Origin: Pseudomonadota bacterium
GTDB lineage: Bacteria; Pseudomonadota; Gammaproteobacteria; Xanthomonadales; Wenzhouxiangellaceae
Assembly: GCA_013285445.1 (NCBI GenBank)
Contig: CP053448.1
Coordinates: 558,001-622,000, forward strand
Length of the DNA: 64,000 bases
Direction of reading: 5' to 3'
A model generated the notes under the pieces. The model was not told the DNA's origin, ran no database searches, and was given only the letters and a program-made list of their open reading frames with translations. A program made the position numbers and the translations under genes. The first letter of the stretch is position 1; the number at the start of each line of letters is the position of its first letter. Below are positions 10,918-20,997 of the stretch, piece after piece.

Positions 10918-13900
10918 ACCGGCTGCCGCGCCTGGCCATCCGGCGCCCGGTGACCACCTGCATGGTCTTTGTCAGCCTGGCCGTGTTCGGCCTGTTGGCC
11001 ACGCGGCTGCTGCCGCTGGAGTTCTTCCCGGAGGTCGATTTTCCCGGCATGATGATCGAGATTCCCTATCCCGGCAGCTCGCCCGAGGAGGTCGAGCAGC
11101 TGATCGCCCGCCCGGTTGAGGAAGCCCTGGCAACCATGGCCGGCATCCAGCGGATGATGACCAACGTCGGTCCGGACAGTGTCGTGGTGACCGTGTTTTT
11201 CGACTGGGACGCCGACATGGACGCGCGCGGCGTCGAGGCCAAGGACAAGGTCGACGGCATTCGCCATCGCCTGCCCGACGACGTCGATCACGTCTTCGTG
11301 CGGCGGTTCACCAGCACCAATGATCCCATCCTGGGCCTGCGGATCAGCGCCAGCAGCGATCTCAGCGACGCCTGGGAATTGCTCGACCGCAACGTGCGCC
11401 GGCGCCTGGAGCGCATCGAGGGCGTGGCCAGCGTCGTGATCGACGGTGTCGAGCCGCGCGAGCTGCGCATCCTGCTGCACGCCGATCGGGTGGCCGCGCA
11501 CGGCGTGGACATCAACGCGCTGCGAGCGCACCTGCGCGCGGCCAACTTTTCGGTCTCGGCCGGCTACGTCGACGACCTCGCCGCCGGCCGACGGCTTCGC
11601 GTGACGCCGCTGGGCACCTTCTCCGGAATCGACGAGATCCGTCGGCTGCCGATCAACGACCGTGGCCTGCGGCTCGGCGATGTTGCCGAAGTCAGCATCG
11701 AGTCGCCGCCGCGCCGCTACGAGCGGCTGCTTGATGGCCGCTTCGCGGTCGGCGTGAGCGTGTTCTCCGAGAGCGGCGCCAACCTGGTGGCGGTCAGCCG
11801 CGCCGTGCTGGCCGAGGTCGAGGCCATCAATGAACTGTCCGAGATGGAAGGCATCAACCTGTTCGTGATGTTCAGCCAGGCCGAGGGTGTGGTGCAGTCG
11901 CTCAGGGATCTCGCCCTGGCCGGCCTGCTCGGCGCGCTGATGTCGATGGTGGTGCTCTACGTGTTTCTGCGCCAGTGGGCCACCACGCTGATCGTGATGC
12001 TGTCGGTGCCGGCGGCCATTCTGATCACCCTTGGCGCCATGTACTTCCTGGGTCTGACGCTCAACATACTGACCATGATGGGGCTGATGCTGGCCATCGG
12101 CATGCTGGTCGACAACTCGGTCGTGGTGACCGAAAGCATCTACCGCTGCCGGCAGCGCTTTCCCGATCAGCCCGCCCGGGCCACGCTCATCGGCGTGCGC
12201 GAAGTGGCCATGGCCGTGACCGCCGGCACGCTGACGACCATCATCGTCTTCCTGCCCAATATCTTTGGCGCCCAGAACGAGATCACGGCCTTCCTGTCCT
12301 TCGTGGCCTACGCCATCACGGTGGCGTTGCTGGCCTCGCTGCTGATCTCGCAGACCATCATCCCCCTGCTCACCCTCAAGGTGCCTGCGCCACCGCCGCC
12401 AAAGGCCGGCGGCTGGCTCAATCGTCTGACCGATGCCTATGCCGGATTGCTCGACATCAGCCTGCGCCATCGCTGGATCACGGCCCTGGCCGTGGTCGCG
12501 CTGCTGGCCAGTGCCGTGGTGCCGATCGGGCAGATCAAGACCAACATGTTTCAGCAGGCCGAAGGCGAGCGGATGATGCTGCACTACAACGTGGTTGGCA
12601 GCTACTCGCTCGAGCGGGTTCGGCGCGACGTCGATCGCATCGAAGACTACCTGCGCGAGAACCAGGCACGCTTCGGCTTCGAATCGCTCTACAGCTACTA
12701 CAGCGAAGACCGCGCGGAGACCACGCTGATCCTCGATCCCGAACGCGACGTATCCAACGAGCGCATTCGTGAGCGCATTCGCGAGAACCTGCCGGCGATC
12801 GCCATCGGCCGGCCGAGCTTCGAGCCCCAGCGCGGCAGCGGCGGCGAATCGCTCAGCGTGACCGTGCACGGCGAGTCCAGCGAGCGCCTGTTCGAGCTGT
12901 CCGAGGAGGTCGCACGCGTGCTGGCGAGTGTCGAGGGTCTGGTCGATGTGCGCTCGGAGGCAAGCGCCGGTGCCGAGGAGGTGCAGGTGCGGATTGATCG
13001 CCTGCGCGCCATTCGCCACGGGCTGTCGAGTGAGCAGGTCGCGCAGGCCGTTGCCGTGGCCATGCGCGGCGAGCGGCTCAACGAATTTCGCGGTCCCGAC
13101 GGCGAAATGAGCCTGCGCCTGGCCTTCCACGGCGGCGACCGACAGAGCGCCGCGCAGCTGGCCAACCTGCCGCTGGTCAACGCGCAAGGCGAGCGCATCC
13201 GATTGGCGTCGCTGGCCGAGTTCAGGACGGTTTCCGCGCCGACCAATGTCTTCCGGCTCAACCGGCGCACCAGCGTCAACGTCAACATGAACCTCGACGC
13301 GCTCTCGGCGGGCGAGGCGCGCCAGGCCATCAGCGCCATGATGGCGCAAGTTGCCCTGCCGCCTGGCTACGGCTGGAGTTTCGGCCAGGCCTTTCAGCAG
13401 GAAGACCAGGCCATGACCCAGATGGTGTTCAACATGCTGCTGGCCGTCGCGCTGATCTTCATCGTTATGGCGGCACTGTTCGAGTCGACGTTGTTCCCGG
13501 CCTCGATCATCACCTCGATTGTGTTCTCCTTTGTCGGCGTGTTCTGGTTCTTCCTCATCACCGGCACCGAGATGTCGCTGATGGCCATGATCGGCATGCT
13601 GGTGCTGATGGGTATCGTCGTCAACAACGGCATCGTGCTCATCGACCATGTCAACAACCTCAGGCGCCGCGGCATGGCCCGCGACGACGCGGTCATCCAA
13701 GCCGGCCGCGATCGCCTGCGCCCGATCCTGATGACCGCCGCCACCACGATCCTGGCCATGATTCCGCTCGCGCTCGGCCAGACGCGCATTGGCGGCGGCG
13801 GTCCGCCGTATTTCCCGATGGCCCGGGCAGTCATCGGCGGCCTGGCCTTCTCGACCGTGGTCAGCCTGGTCGTCGTGCCCTTCGTCTACGTGCTGCTGGA

Positions 13901-13973
13901 TCGGCTTCGGGCCTGGACGCGCGGGGTTCTGTTCCGGGCCGGCCAGCTGTCCGCCCGGCGCGCCTCCCGCTGA
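10914..13973 (+). CDS. RND-family efflux permease, second of a tandem pair
   Basis: This is a 1019-aa AcrB-like pump with MNRLPRLAIRRPVTTCMVF leading into TM1, PLEFFPEVDFPGMMIEIPYP as porter start, and AIGMLVDNSVVVTESIYR in TM4 with the proton-relay Asp. The late motif MGIVVNNGIVLIDHVNNLRR is present. It is clearly different from the first permease, so this is not a recent duplication. One adaptor with two unlike permeases resembles MdtABC, where the permeases form a B2C heterotrimer; that arrangement here is inferred. The substrate is unknown. Confidence 0.92.
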   Translation: MNRLPRLAIRRPVTTCMVFVSLAVFGLLATRLLPLEFFPEVDFPGMMIEIPYPGSSPEEVEQLIARPVEEALATMAGIQRMMTNVGPDSVVVTVFFDWDADMDARGVEAKDKVDGIRHRLPDDVDHVFVRRFTSTNDPILGLRISASSDLSDAWELLDRNVRRRLERIEGVASVVIDGVEPRELRILLHADRVAAHGVDINALRAHLRAANFSVSAGYVDDLAAGRRLRVTPLGTFSGIDEIRRLPINDRGLRLGDVAEVSIESPPRRYERLLDGRFAVGVSVFSESGANLVAVSRAVLAEVEAINELSEMEGINLFVMFSQAEGVVQSLRDLALAGLLGALMSMVVLYVFLRQWATTLIVMLSVPAAILITLGAMYFLGLTLNILTMMGLMLAIGMLVDNSVVVTESIYRCRQRFPDQPARATLIGVREVAMAVTAGTLTTIIVFLPNIFGAQNEITAFLSFVAYAITVALLASLLISQTIIPLLTLKVPAPPPPKAGGWLNRLTDAYAGLLDISLRHRWITALAVVALLASAVVPIGQIKTNMFQQAEGERMMLHYNVVGSYSLERVRRDVDRIEDYLRENQARFGFESLYSYYSEDRAETTLILDPERDVSNERIRERIRENLPAIAIGRPSFEPQRGSGGESLSVTVHGESSERLFELSEEVARVLASVEGLVDVRSEASAGAEEVQVRIDRLRAIRHGLSSEQVAQAVAVAMRGERLNEFRGPDGEMSLRLAFHGGDRQSAAQLANLPLVNAQGERIRLASLAEFRTVSAPTNVFRLNRRTSVNVNMNLDALSAGEARQAISAMMAQVALPPGYGWSFGQAFQQEDQAMTQMVFNMLLAVALIFIVMAALFESTLFPASIITSIVFSFVGVFWFFLITGTEMSLMAMIGMLVLMGIVVNNGIVLIDHVNNLRRRGMARDDAVIQAGRDRLRPILMTAATTILAMIPLALGQTRIGGGGPPYFPMARAVIGGLAFSTVVSLVVVPFVYVLLDRLRAWTRGVLFRAGQLSARRASR

Positions 13974-14182
13974 ACACGCCCGGTGGGCTGTGCGACACCG
14001 AGTCAGCGCGAAGCGGCTCATGTCCGGGTGTGCGGAAAACACAGCTGGCGTCAGGCCGTTGCGCGATAAGGGGGTGGTCCAGCGCTTCGGACTGACCTGG
14101 TCTCGTATCGAATTTGCGGCCAATTCGGGCGGTGGGGTCGGCCTGGGCAGTATCATTGACCCTTCTGTCCGGGTTTCGAATC

Positions 14183-16087
14183 ATGTCTCATCCCAACGGC
14201 TCCGAGCCGGGCTTTGACGCCCTGGGTCTGCCCGCCGAGCTTCTGACCACGCTGCAAGCGCTCGGTTACGAGGCGCCGTCGCCGATCCAGGCTGCGACCA
14301 TTCCGGCGCTGCTGGCCGGGCGTGATGTGCTCGGCCAGGCGCAGACCGGCACCGGCAAGACGGCCGCGTTCGCGCTGCCCATCCTGGCCCGATTGAAGCC
14401 CGGCGAGTCTCGTCCGGCCGCGCTGGTGCTCGCGCCGACGCGCGAGCTGGCCATCCAGGTGGCCGAAGCCTTTCAAACCTACGCCAGCGGATTACCCGGT
14501 TTTCACGTCCTGCCGATCTACGGCGGTCAGGCCTACGCGCCGCAGCTCAACGGGCTCAAGCGCCGCCCCGACGTGGTGGTTGGCACGCCGGGGCGCATCA
14601 TCGACCACCTGGGCAAGGGCACGCTCAGGATTGACAGGCTCCAGACCCTGGTCCTCGACGAGGCCGACGAAATGCTGCGCATGGGCTTTATCGACGACGT
14701 GCGCGACGTCATGGAACGCATCCCGGCGAGCTGCCAGAAAGCGCTGTTCTCGGCGACCATGCCCGATCCGATCCGGCGCATCGCCGAACGCCACATGAGC
14801 CAGGCCGAGCACATCACGATCCGCTCGAAGACCACCACGGCGACCAATATCCGGCAGCGCTACTGGATGGTCAGCGGCGTGCACAAGCTCGATGCGCTGA
14901 CGCGCATCCTGGAGGTCGAGGAATTCGACGCCATGCTCGTGTTCGCCCGCACGCGCATCGCGACCGAGCAGCTTGCCCAGCGCCTGGAAGCGCGCGGGTT
15001 TTCATCAGCCGCCCTCAACGGCGACGTGCCGCAGAAAAACCGCGAGCAGATCGTGGATCGTCTGAAAAACGGCGAGATCGACATCCTGGCGGCCACCGAC
15101 GTGGCCGCCCGCGGTCTCGACGTCGAACGCATCAGTCACGTCGTCAACTACGACATTCCGCACGACACGGAAGCCTACGTCCACCGCATCGGCCGCACGG
15201 GCCGGGCCGGTCGCTCGGGCGAGGCGATCCTGTTCGTCGCCCCGCGCGAGCGCGGCATGCTGCGGGCCATCGAGCGCGCGACGCGCCAGCCGATCGAGCC
15301 CATGGCGCTGCCGACCGTCGGCGATGTCAACGCCCAGCGCCTGGTCCGCTTCCAGGCGCGGATTCAGGCCGCACTCGAGAGCGACGGGCTGGACGCGGGA
15401 CGGGAGACCGTAGAGCAGACACTGGACACGCTGGATACCTCCATCGAAGACCTGGCCGCGGCACTTGCGATGCTTGCGCGCGGCAATGCGCGCAGGCTGG
15501 CCGACGACCGTGAGCCGGTCGACGAATCGGGCCCGGAAACAGGGCGGGCGCCGCGCGGGCAGGGTGCACCATCGCGCCGCGACACCGCGCCCCGGCCGAA
15601 GGGCAATGACGACCTGGTCCGCTATCGCATCGAGGTCGGCGCAGGCCATGGGGTGAAGCCCGGCAACATCGTCGGCGCGATCGCCAACGAGGCCAAGCTG
15701 GATTCAAGCCAGATCGGACGGATCAATATCCAGCATGATTTCAGCACTGTCGATCTTCCCGCCAACCTGGCCGCGGAGACCCTCGGGCATTTGCGCACAG
15801 TGCGTGTGGCCAGCCGGCCTCTCCTGATCAGGCTGGATGCCGGCGGGTCCGGCCAGGCCGCGCCCGGGCCGGGCCAGCCCGCTCGCGCCGCCTCAAACCC
15901 GAAGCGCCCGGCCGACAAGCCAGCGCCGGCGGACAGACCCCGGATGCCTGACAAGAACGAGTCGCGAGATCAGGGTGGGCGGGATACAAGAAAGAAACCG
16001 GATCAACCGGACAAGCCCAGGCCAGCGCGCCCGGCCCGAACGCGTGCCGAACGCAAGGCCCGGTTCAAGTCGCGCAAGGGGACCTGA
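14183..16087 (+). CDS. deaD: DEAD-box ATP-dependent RNA helicase, DeaD/CsdA type
   Basis: This 634-aa helicase unwinds structured RNA in ribosome assembly and mRNA decay. The Q-motif region is GYEAPSPIQAATIPALLAGR, motif I is AQTGTGKT, motif II DEADEMLRMGF, motif III SAT, and motif VI HRIGRTGRAGRSGEA. The C-terminal half holds a DbpA-type RNA-binding fold (VRYRIEVGAGHGVKPGNIVG, about residues 480-550), followed by a Pro/Arg/Lys-rich disordered tail. I chose ATG 14183 because the Q-motif then sits at the usual distance. It is a single gene, convergent with the glycosyltransferase. Confidence 0.93.
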   Translation: MSHPNGSEPGFDALGLPAELLTTLQALGYEAPSPIQAATIPALLAGRDVLGQAQTGTGKTAAFALPILARLKPGESRPAALVLAPTRELAIQVAEAFQTYASGLPGFHVLPIYGGQAYAPQLNGLKRRPDVVVGTPGRIIDHLGKGTLRIDRLQTLVLDEADEMLRMGFIDDVRDVMERIPASCQKALFSATMPDPIRRIAERHMSQAEHITIRSKTTTATNIRQRYWMVSGVHKLDALTRILEVEEFDAMLVFARTRIATEQLAQRLEARGFSSAALNGDVPQKNREQIVDRLKNGEIDILAATDVAARGLDVERISHVVNYDIPHDTEAYVHRIGRTGRAGRSGEAILFVAPRERGMLRAIERATRQPIEPMALPTVGDVNAQRLVRFQARIQAALESDGLDAGRETVEQTLDTLDTSIEDLAAALAMLARGNARRLADDREPVDESGPETGRAPRGQGAPSRRDTAPRPKGNDDLVRYRIEVGAGHGVKPGNIVGAIANEAKLDSSQIGRINIQHDFSTVDLPANLAAETLGHLRTVRVASRPLLIRLDAGGSGQAAPGPGQPARAASNPKRPADKPAPADRPRMPDKNESRDQGGRDTRKKPDQPDKPRPARPARTRAERKARFKSRKGT

Positions 16088-16199
16088 AAGCAGAACTAAA
16101 CAGAGCGGGACAATCCCCGGTTCGACAGAATCCGGGTGCCCGGGTCTCTTTGTCCGGGGCCGGTTTGACCTGATCCTCGGCGCGATTGGCGCGGCGCTC

Positions 16200-17312
16200 T
16201 CAGGCGCTTCGGGTATGCCGTGCGGGTTCGGGCGTCTGCGCTGCGATGAGTCGATCCAGCTGCTCACAGACAGCGGCGACCGGTACCATTCGCATGGCGT
16301 CGTGTGATTCGATCCTTGTGCCCCAGGGCAGCGCCGAGGCCGGACATCCCAGGATCTGTTCGCAGGCAGGGGTGTATCCGTCCACGCACCAGTCGATGCT
16401 CTTGTAGGGCCCACAGCGGGCGGGGTTGCTGACGCCGTAAAGACCGATGACCGGGGTGTCGGTGATCGCCGCCATGTGCGCCGGCCCGGAGTCCGGGCCA
16501 AGCAGTACGGTGGCACGCTCGAACAGCGCGAGCAGTCGCGGCAGGGTATCGCGGCCGACGAGGTCGATCAAAGTGCGGCCCGGCATCGCCGCCTTGATCG
16601 CGTCGGCCAACGCACGTTCAGCCGCACTCGGACCGCCGCACAAGACCACGCGCATCCCGTGCGAGCGCTGCGCGTGCGCCGCGACTGCCGCGTAGTGCCC
16701 GGCCGGCCAGTTGCGCAGTGCCACACTCGATGCCGGTGAGATCAACAGCGTCGGATGCGCCCCCGGGAGCTGCCGCTCAGCCCAGCAGCGGTCGGCCGCC
16801 GGGATCGGCAGCGTCCAGTCCATGTGGCGCTCGTGGATTCCCAGATGCTCCAGGAAGCCGAATTGGGCATCGAGCACATGTTCGCGGTCGCGGTGCGGGA
16901 TGCGCTCATTCACGAACAGGCCGTGCAGATCCCGCGCGCGCACCGTGTCATAACCCAGCCGCCGTTGCGCCCGCACACACAGACTGGCCAGATGCGCACG
17001 CATCGATACCTGCATCAGCAGGAGCAGGTCAAAGGAATCGCCGAGCAAGTCGCGGCGCAGATTGCGGTAGCCGCGCCAGCCTGCGTTCTTGTCGAGTACA
17101 CGAAAATCGATGTCGGGAAGGAGACTTGCCAAACGATATTCACGCCGGCCGATGACCCAGGTAACTGCAGTCTCCGGCCAGACCTGCCGCAGCGTATGCA
17201 CGATCGGCAGGAGATGGGTGACGTCACCAAGCGCCGACAGGCGAATCAGGCACACGCGCCGCGGCTGCGGCAGGCATGCTGCAGCCGTCTGCTCAGATCG
17301 AGACGAGCCCAC
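16200..17312 (-). CDS. Glycosyltransferase family 9 (heptosyltransferase-like)
   Basis: This cytoplasmic GT-B transferase belongs to the family that adds ADP-heptose to LPS core. The start motif is VCLIRLSALGDVTHLLPIVH. The nucleotide-sugar site is ATVLLGPDSGPAHMAAITDTPVIGLYG. No ATG lies near the conserved start. The GTG at 17312 gives a 370-aa protein and overlaps the upstream gene by 20 bp, which fits coupling; an in-frame ATG at 17549 would add about 80 residues buried in the other gene. With the neighbouring capsule-type transferase it forms a two-gene surface-glycan unit. The exact sugar is not determinable. Confidence 0.85.
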   Translation of the reverse strand: MGSSRSEQTAAACLPQPRRVCLIRLSALGDVTHLLPIVHTLRQVWPETAVTWVIGRREYRLASLLPDIDFRVLDKNAGWRGYRNLRRDLLGDSFDLLLLMQVSMRAHLASLCVRAQRRLGYDTVRARDLHGLFVNERIPHRDREHVLDAQFGFLEHLGIHERHMDWTLPIPAADRCWAERQLPGAHPTLLISPASSVALRNWPAGHYAAVAAHAQRSHGMRVVLCGGPSAAERALADAIKAAMPGRTLIDLVGRDTLPRLLALFERATVLLGPDSGPAHMAAITDTPVIGLYGVSNPARCGPYKSIDWCVDGYTPACEQILGCPASALPWGTRIESHDAMRMVPVAAVCEQLDRLIAAQTPEPARHTRSA

Positions 17313-18462
17313 GGCGCCTCTCCGCCAGCGGGATCGGCGGCGCGACGGCCCCGGGATGCGCCGACAGGCGTTCACCGATGGCGGCAAAATGCGCCTCATC
17401 CGGGCTCTTGTGGTGACCGGGAATGCAGTATTCATTTGCAAGATAGCGCAGAAATGCGTCGCGGTGCGGCGCGGGTGGTGCCTGACCTGCAGCCACGGCG
17501 CGCATCCAGGCTGCAACCTGTCCCACCGTGCGCGCCGATCCGGCGACACCGCTAACGGCGTAGCAGGCGCGACCCAGCGTCAGCACGGGACGCCGACGCA
17601 GCAGTGCTTCAATCCCGACGGTGGAATTGATGGTGATTACGCCTTCCGACCCGTCAATCAGCTCCTGCGCCCGGTTACCGTCGGCGAACATGACGTTGGG
17701 CAACGCATCGGCGGCGCGTCGCAGCTCGCGGTAGGGCGCCCGGCAAGACGGATGTCTCTTGAACACCAGTGCGACAGCGTCACCGACCGCCTCGCGGGCC
17801 GCCTCAGCGATGATCTCGAACAGGTGCCGCATATCGCGCACCCAGGGCGAATACAGCAGCACCTGGCTGTCCAGGCGCATTTGAAAGGGTACAAACAGGT
17901 AGCGCTCGGGCAGCTCGGAAACCGCCTCGCGCGCCTGCCATGATGGTCGCTGCAACAGCGTTTGCGGCAATGCGACCTTGCCGCGGTAGGACGCGTAGAA
18001 GGCAGGATCCCGCGGCACGGAGTTGTCCGCATTGACTCCCCGTGGATCGCAGGTCGTCGTTCTTGGCAGAAGGCCGCATTCAAAAGTGTAGTGCGGTATG
18101 CCCAGGCACTCGGCGGCGCGCAGCGCGGCGCGTACATCGATGGACTGCCCGCCCCAGACGCCAATCGCGTCCGGCCGCGACGCGCGGATGCGCGCCAGCG
18201 CGGCGTGGAAATGCCAGCGTGCAAAACGGTCGTGTATCGCCTGCAGGTGGTGCAGGCGCCATGGCGGGATACGCTCACGCACATACTTGCGGGCCATCGT
18301 GTAGGCGGCGATCTCGCGCTTGAATTCAGCGGGTAACGCTGCGCCACCACGCACGCCAATCCCGGCCACACGGAGATTCAGCTCTGGAATGTTCCTGCGC
18401 AAGGCAGTGAAGTAGCGTCGCGCCTTGGGCGTGTTGTACAACAGCAGAATCTTGCGTTGCAT
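17293..18462 (-). CDS. Capsule polysaccharide biosynthesis protein (KpsC/KpsS-like)
   Basis: This 389-aa protein has the hallmark ITINSTVGIEALLRRRPVLT near residues 305-325 and an earlier FVPFQMRLDSQVLLYS segment. Both belong to the Capsule_synth family, whose KpsC and KpsS members are Kdo transferases that build the lipid linker of capsules. ATG 18462 (MQRKILLLYNTPKARRYFTA) starts a normal first beta strand; the open frame further upstream has no protein character. A Kdo-type or similar transfer is inferred. It is translated just before the GT9 gene with an overlap. Confidence 0.8.
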   Translation of the reverse strand: MQRKILLLYNTPKARRYFTALRRNIPELNLRVAGIGVRGGAALPAEFKREIAAYTMARKYVRERIPPWRLHHLQAIHDRFARWHFHAALARIRASRPDAIGVWGGQSIDVRAALRAAECLGIPHYTFECGLLPRTTTCDPRGVNADNSVPRDPAFYASYRGKVALPQTLLQRPSWQAREAVSELPERYLFVPFQMRLDSQVLLYSPWVRDMRHLFEIIAEAAREAVGDAVALVFKRHPSCRAPYRELRRAADALPNVMFADGNRAQELIDGSEGVITINSTVGIEALLRRRPVLTLGRACYAVSGVAGSARTVGQVAAWMRAVAAGQAPPAPHRDAFLRYLANEYCIPGHHKSPDEAHFAAIGERLSAHPGAVAPPIPLAERRRGLVSI

Positions 18463-18944
18463 GGCTGACGAATCGGGTGCAAGTTCATCGAAAGCATGCA
18501 AGAGGTCTGTTACAGCGTGATGAGGCCTGCTCCGCTGCCCTCCTCCGGTTCGATGCGGGCAAATAATGGTCATGGGCCCAGGTCGCCTTCGCACGGCTGA
18601 ATCCGATCTGCATTGCCGCCGGATTGAGCTTCGACCCAATGGCGTGGCCGGTCTCCGGACAGCGCTCAGCGACGTTTCGATATCGGCACCCTGTATCCGG
18701 CACCAGGCTGCCTGAACGCGGACGGCAATTCGGGAATCCTGATATCGGACAGATCTGTGCGTTGCCCCGGAACATGGCCGGAGCTGCTGTTGGTCGATGC
18801 CTGCATCGAGTGATGAAGAAGGCGAGTGCGTCCTGATCGAAAAGCGCCTTGAAGACGGCGGCGGCCGGATGCAGTCCTCATCGGATTTGTACATGCAACG
18901 GAACCGGGGATATCATCAAAGGGTTCCCTACGGGTGAGCGGCAC
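18463..18944. other. Divergent intergenic region of about 480 bp
   Basis: It lies between the minus-strand capsule-type gene and the plus-strand winged-helix regulator, so it must hold promoters for both. I see no convincing coding sequence or repeat. An alternative ATG for the regulator is at 18849, but the 32 residues it would add do not resemble the start of this domain. Confidence 0.5.
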
Positions 18945-20975
18945 GTGGGCACTCAAGGCCATCGGATCATCGTCTTCGACGACTACCGGGTCGATGTCGA
19001 CCGCGGTACCGTGTCGCGAGCGGACGAAGAGCTTTACCTGCGTCCGAAGTCCTTCGCAGTCCTGATGCATCTGATAGAGCATCAGGGCGTGCTGGTCTCG
19101 AAAGACGAGCTGATGGAGGCAATCTGGTCGGACACGGTGGTCACCGACGGTGCTTTGACCCAGTGCATCATCGATATTCGACGGGTCCTTGAGGACGAAG
19201 ACCACCAGATCATCCGGACTGTACCGCGGCGCGGGTTCATCTTCGAAGCGCAGGCCAGGGCGGATGAGGCGGACGCCCGCGCCCCGGCCGCTGATTCCGG
19301 GCACGGGATCGTCGTGCGTGCTTCGGTCTGGGCGTTGGCGGCGGTTGCCGTGGCCGTGGTTGTGATCACGCTCACATGGTGGGTCGACCCAGCTTCAACG
19401 GGATCGACCCCGGCTCCGACGGTGCTGGCCGTCCTGCCGTTCAGCGATAACCGCCCTCAGGCCGAGAGAACCTACCTGGCCCGGAGCCTGTCGGCCGAGA
19501 TTCTCAACAAGCTCGCCCAGGTGCCGCATCTGCAGGTCGTCAGTCGCATCGCTTCTTTCGGCGAGGATCCGGGGGATGATATTCGTTCGATCGGCAAGAC
19601 CCTTGACGCCACTCACGTCATCGTAGGCAGCGTAAGTGGTGACGACGCCCGCCTTCGGGTAAACGCTCAGCTCGTCGAGGTCGCCAGCGGCTACGAACTT
19701 TGGGCCGGGGATTTCGATCTCCGGGGCAGTGATCTGATCGACACCCAGGAGCAAATCGCAAGGAGCATTGCCGGCAAGTTGCGCACTGAGCTGGTGCCGG
19801 CGGAGATCGCGACCGCGGTCGACGTCAGCACCGACGATCCCGTCGCCTACGATCTTTACCTCCAGGCTAGCGAAATGCTTCGCCACGCCCGGGATTCCGG
19901 CATCGTGGGCGAGGCGCTCGAGCGCCTTGACCAGGCGCTCACCCGTGAACCGCTGTTCGTCGAGGCCGAGGCGGCGAAATGCACCGCACACCGGCGACTG
20001 CTCGACCTGGATGAACACCCAGGCCAACTGGATCTCGCGCTGCAGTCGTGCCGTCGCGCCATTGACCTCTCGCCCAATCATTTAACCGCCCGCCTCGAGC
20101 TTGGCAACCTGTTGCAGATGACCGGCCAGATGGAGCTCGCGGAAAGCCAGCTCCGCGACGCCGTGGCGGACTTTCCGCAGCATGCCCTGGCCCACCTGGA
20201 GCTGGCCGAAGTGCTGGCCGAGCGGGATCGGACTACGCAGGCGGATCGTCACTTCGACATCGCGGCTGCCCTCGAGCCGGGCAACGCGGAGATCCTGAGT
20301 GAATACGCGTTTTTCCTTGGCCGGCAGAACCGGTTCGACGAGGCGATTCCCCGTTTCGAGCGAGCGATCAGTCTGGTGCCGCACGATTCCAAGTACCGGA
20401 TCGATTTCGGGGTTGCGTTGTTCTACCGGGGCCGATTCGATGAAGCCGCGGCGGTCTTCGAGGCGGCCATTCCGCATGATGGCGACGCGGGGCTGGCCCT
20501 TAACAATGCCGGCGCCAGCCATTATCTTGCCGGCCAGTTCGCGCGTGCCCACGGCCTGTTTCTTGAGGCATCAGCCGCCAATCCGGGCGGTTACTTCATA
20601 TGGGGCAACCTTGGCGACAGCTGCCGTCATGCGCCGGACTGCTCGGACGAACAGGCAAGGCTTTATTACCAGAAGGCAGTCGAGCTGGCCGGACAGCAGC
20701 TGTCGATTCGCCCCAACGACGCCGAGCTCCACGCTTCCATCGGAGTCTACGGCATCCGCCTGGGTGACACAGATTCCGGCCGGGCGGCCATACAACGCGC
20801 TCTGACCGGGGAAATCACCGAGGAGGTCGCGCTCGACATCGCGCTGGGTTATGAAGCGCTCGACTTGATCGGCGAGGCCTCGCAATGGGCGCAACATGCG
20901 ATCGAGCTGGGCTATCCGCGGACCTTTCTGGAGGCCGACCCCGACCTGGGTTCGCTTCCCTTATTCGACCGATGA
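18945..20975 (+). CDS. CadC-like membrane transcription regulator with TPR sensor region
   Basis: This 676-aa protein has an OmpR/PhoB-type winged helix at residues about 5-102 (DEELYLRPKSFAVLMHLIEH then RRVLEDEDHQIIRTVPRRGF). One membrane segment follows at about 126-147 (VWALAAVAVAVVVITLTWWV), then a periplasmic part with a TolB-like segment (TVLAVLPFSDNRPQAERTYL) and many TPR repeats. This is the one-component CadC/ToxR plan, with DNA binding inside and sensing outside. GTG 18945 is chosen because the winged helix begins directly after it. The 108-aa gene follows 22 bp later and is its likely partner or target. The signal is unknown. Confidence 0.85.
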   Translation: MGTQGHRIIVFDDYRVDVDRGTVSRADEELYLRPKSFAVLMHLIEHQGVLVSKDELMEAIWSDTVVTDGALTQCIIDIRRVLEDEDHQIIRTVPRRGFIFEAQARADEADARAPAADSGHGIVVRASVWALAAVAVAVVVITLTWWVDPASTGSTPAPTVLAVLPFSDNRPQAERTYLARSLSAEILNKLAQVPHLQVVSRIASFGEDPGDDIRSIGKTLDATHVIVGSVSGDDARLRVNAQLVEVASGYELWAGDFDLRGSDLIDTQEQIARSIAGKLRTELVPAEIATAVDVSTDDPVAYDLYLQASEMLRHARDSGIVGEALERLDQALTREPLFVEAEAAKCTAHRRLLDLDEHPGQLDLALQSCRRAIDLSPNHLTARLELGNLLQMTGQMELAESQLRDAVADFPQHALAHLELAEVLAERDRTTQADRHFDIAAALEPGNAEILSEYAFFLGRQNRFDEAIPRFERAISLVPHDSKYRIDFGVALFYRGRFDEAAAVFEAAIPHDGDAGLALNNAGASHYLAGQFARAHGLFLEASAANPGGYFIWGNLGDSCRHAPDCSDEQARLYYQKAVELAGQQLSIRPNDAELHASIGVYGIRLGDTDSGRAAIQRALTGEITEEVALDIALGYEALDLIGEASQWAQHAIELGYPRTFLEADPDLGSLPLFDR

Positions 20976-20997
20976 ACACGACACAAGGAGACCCTGA

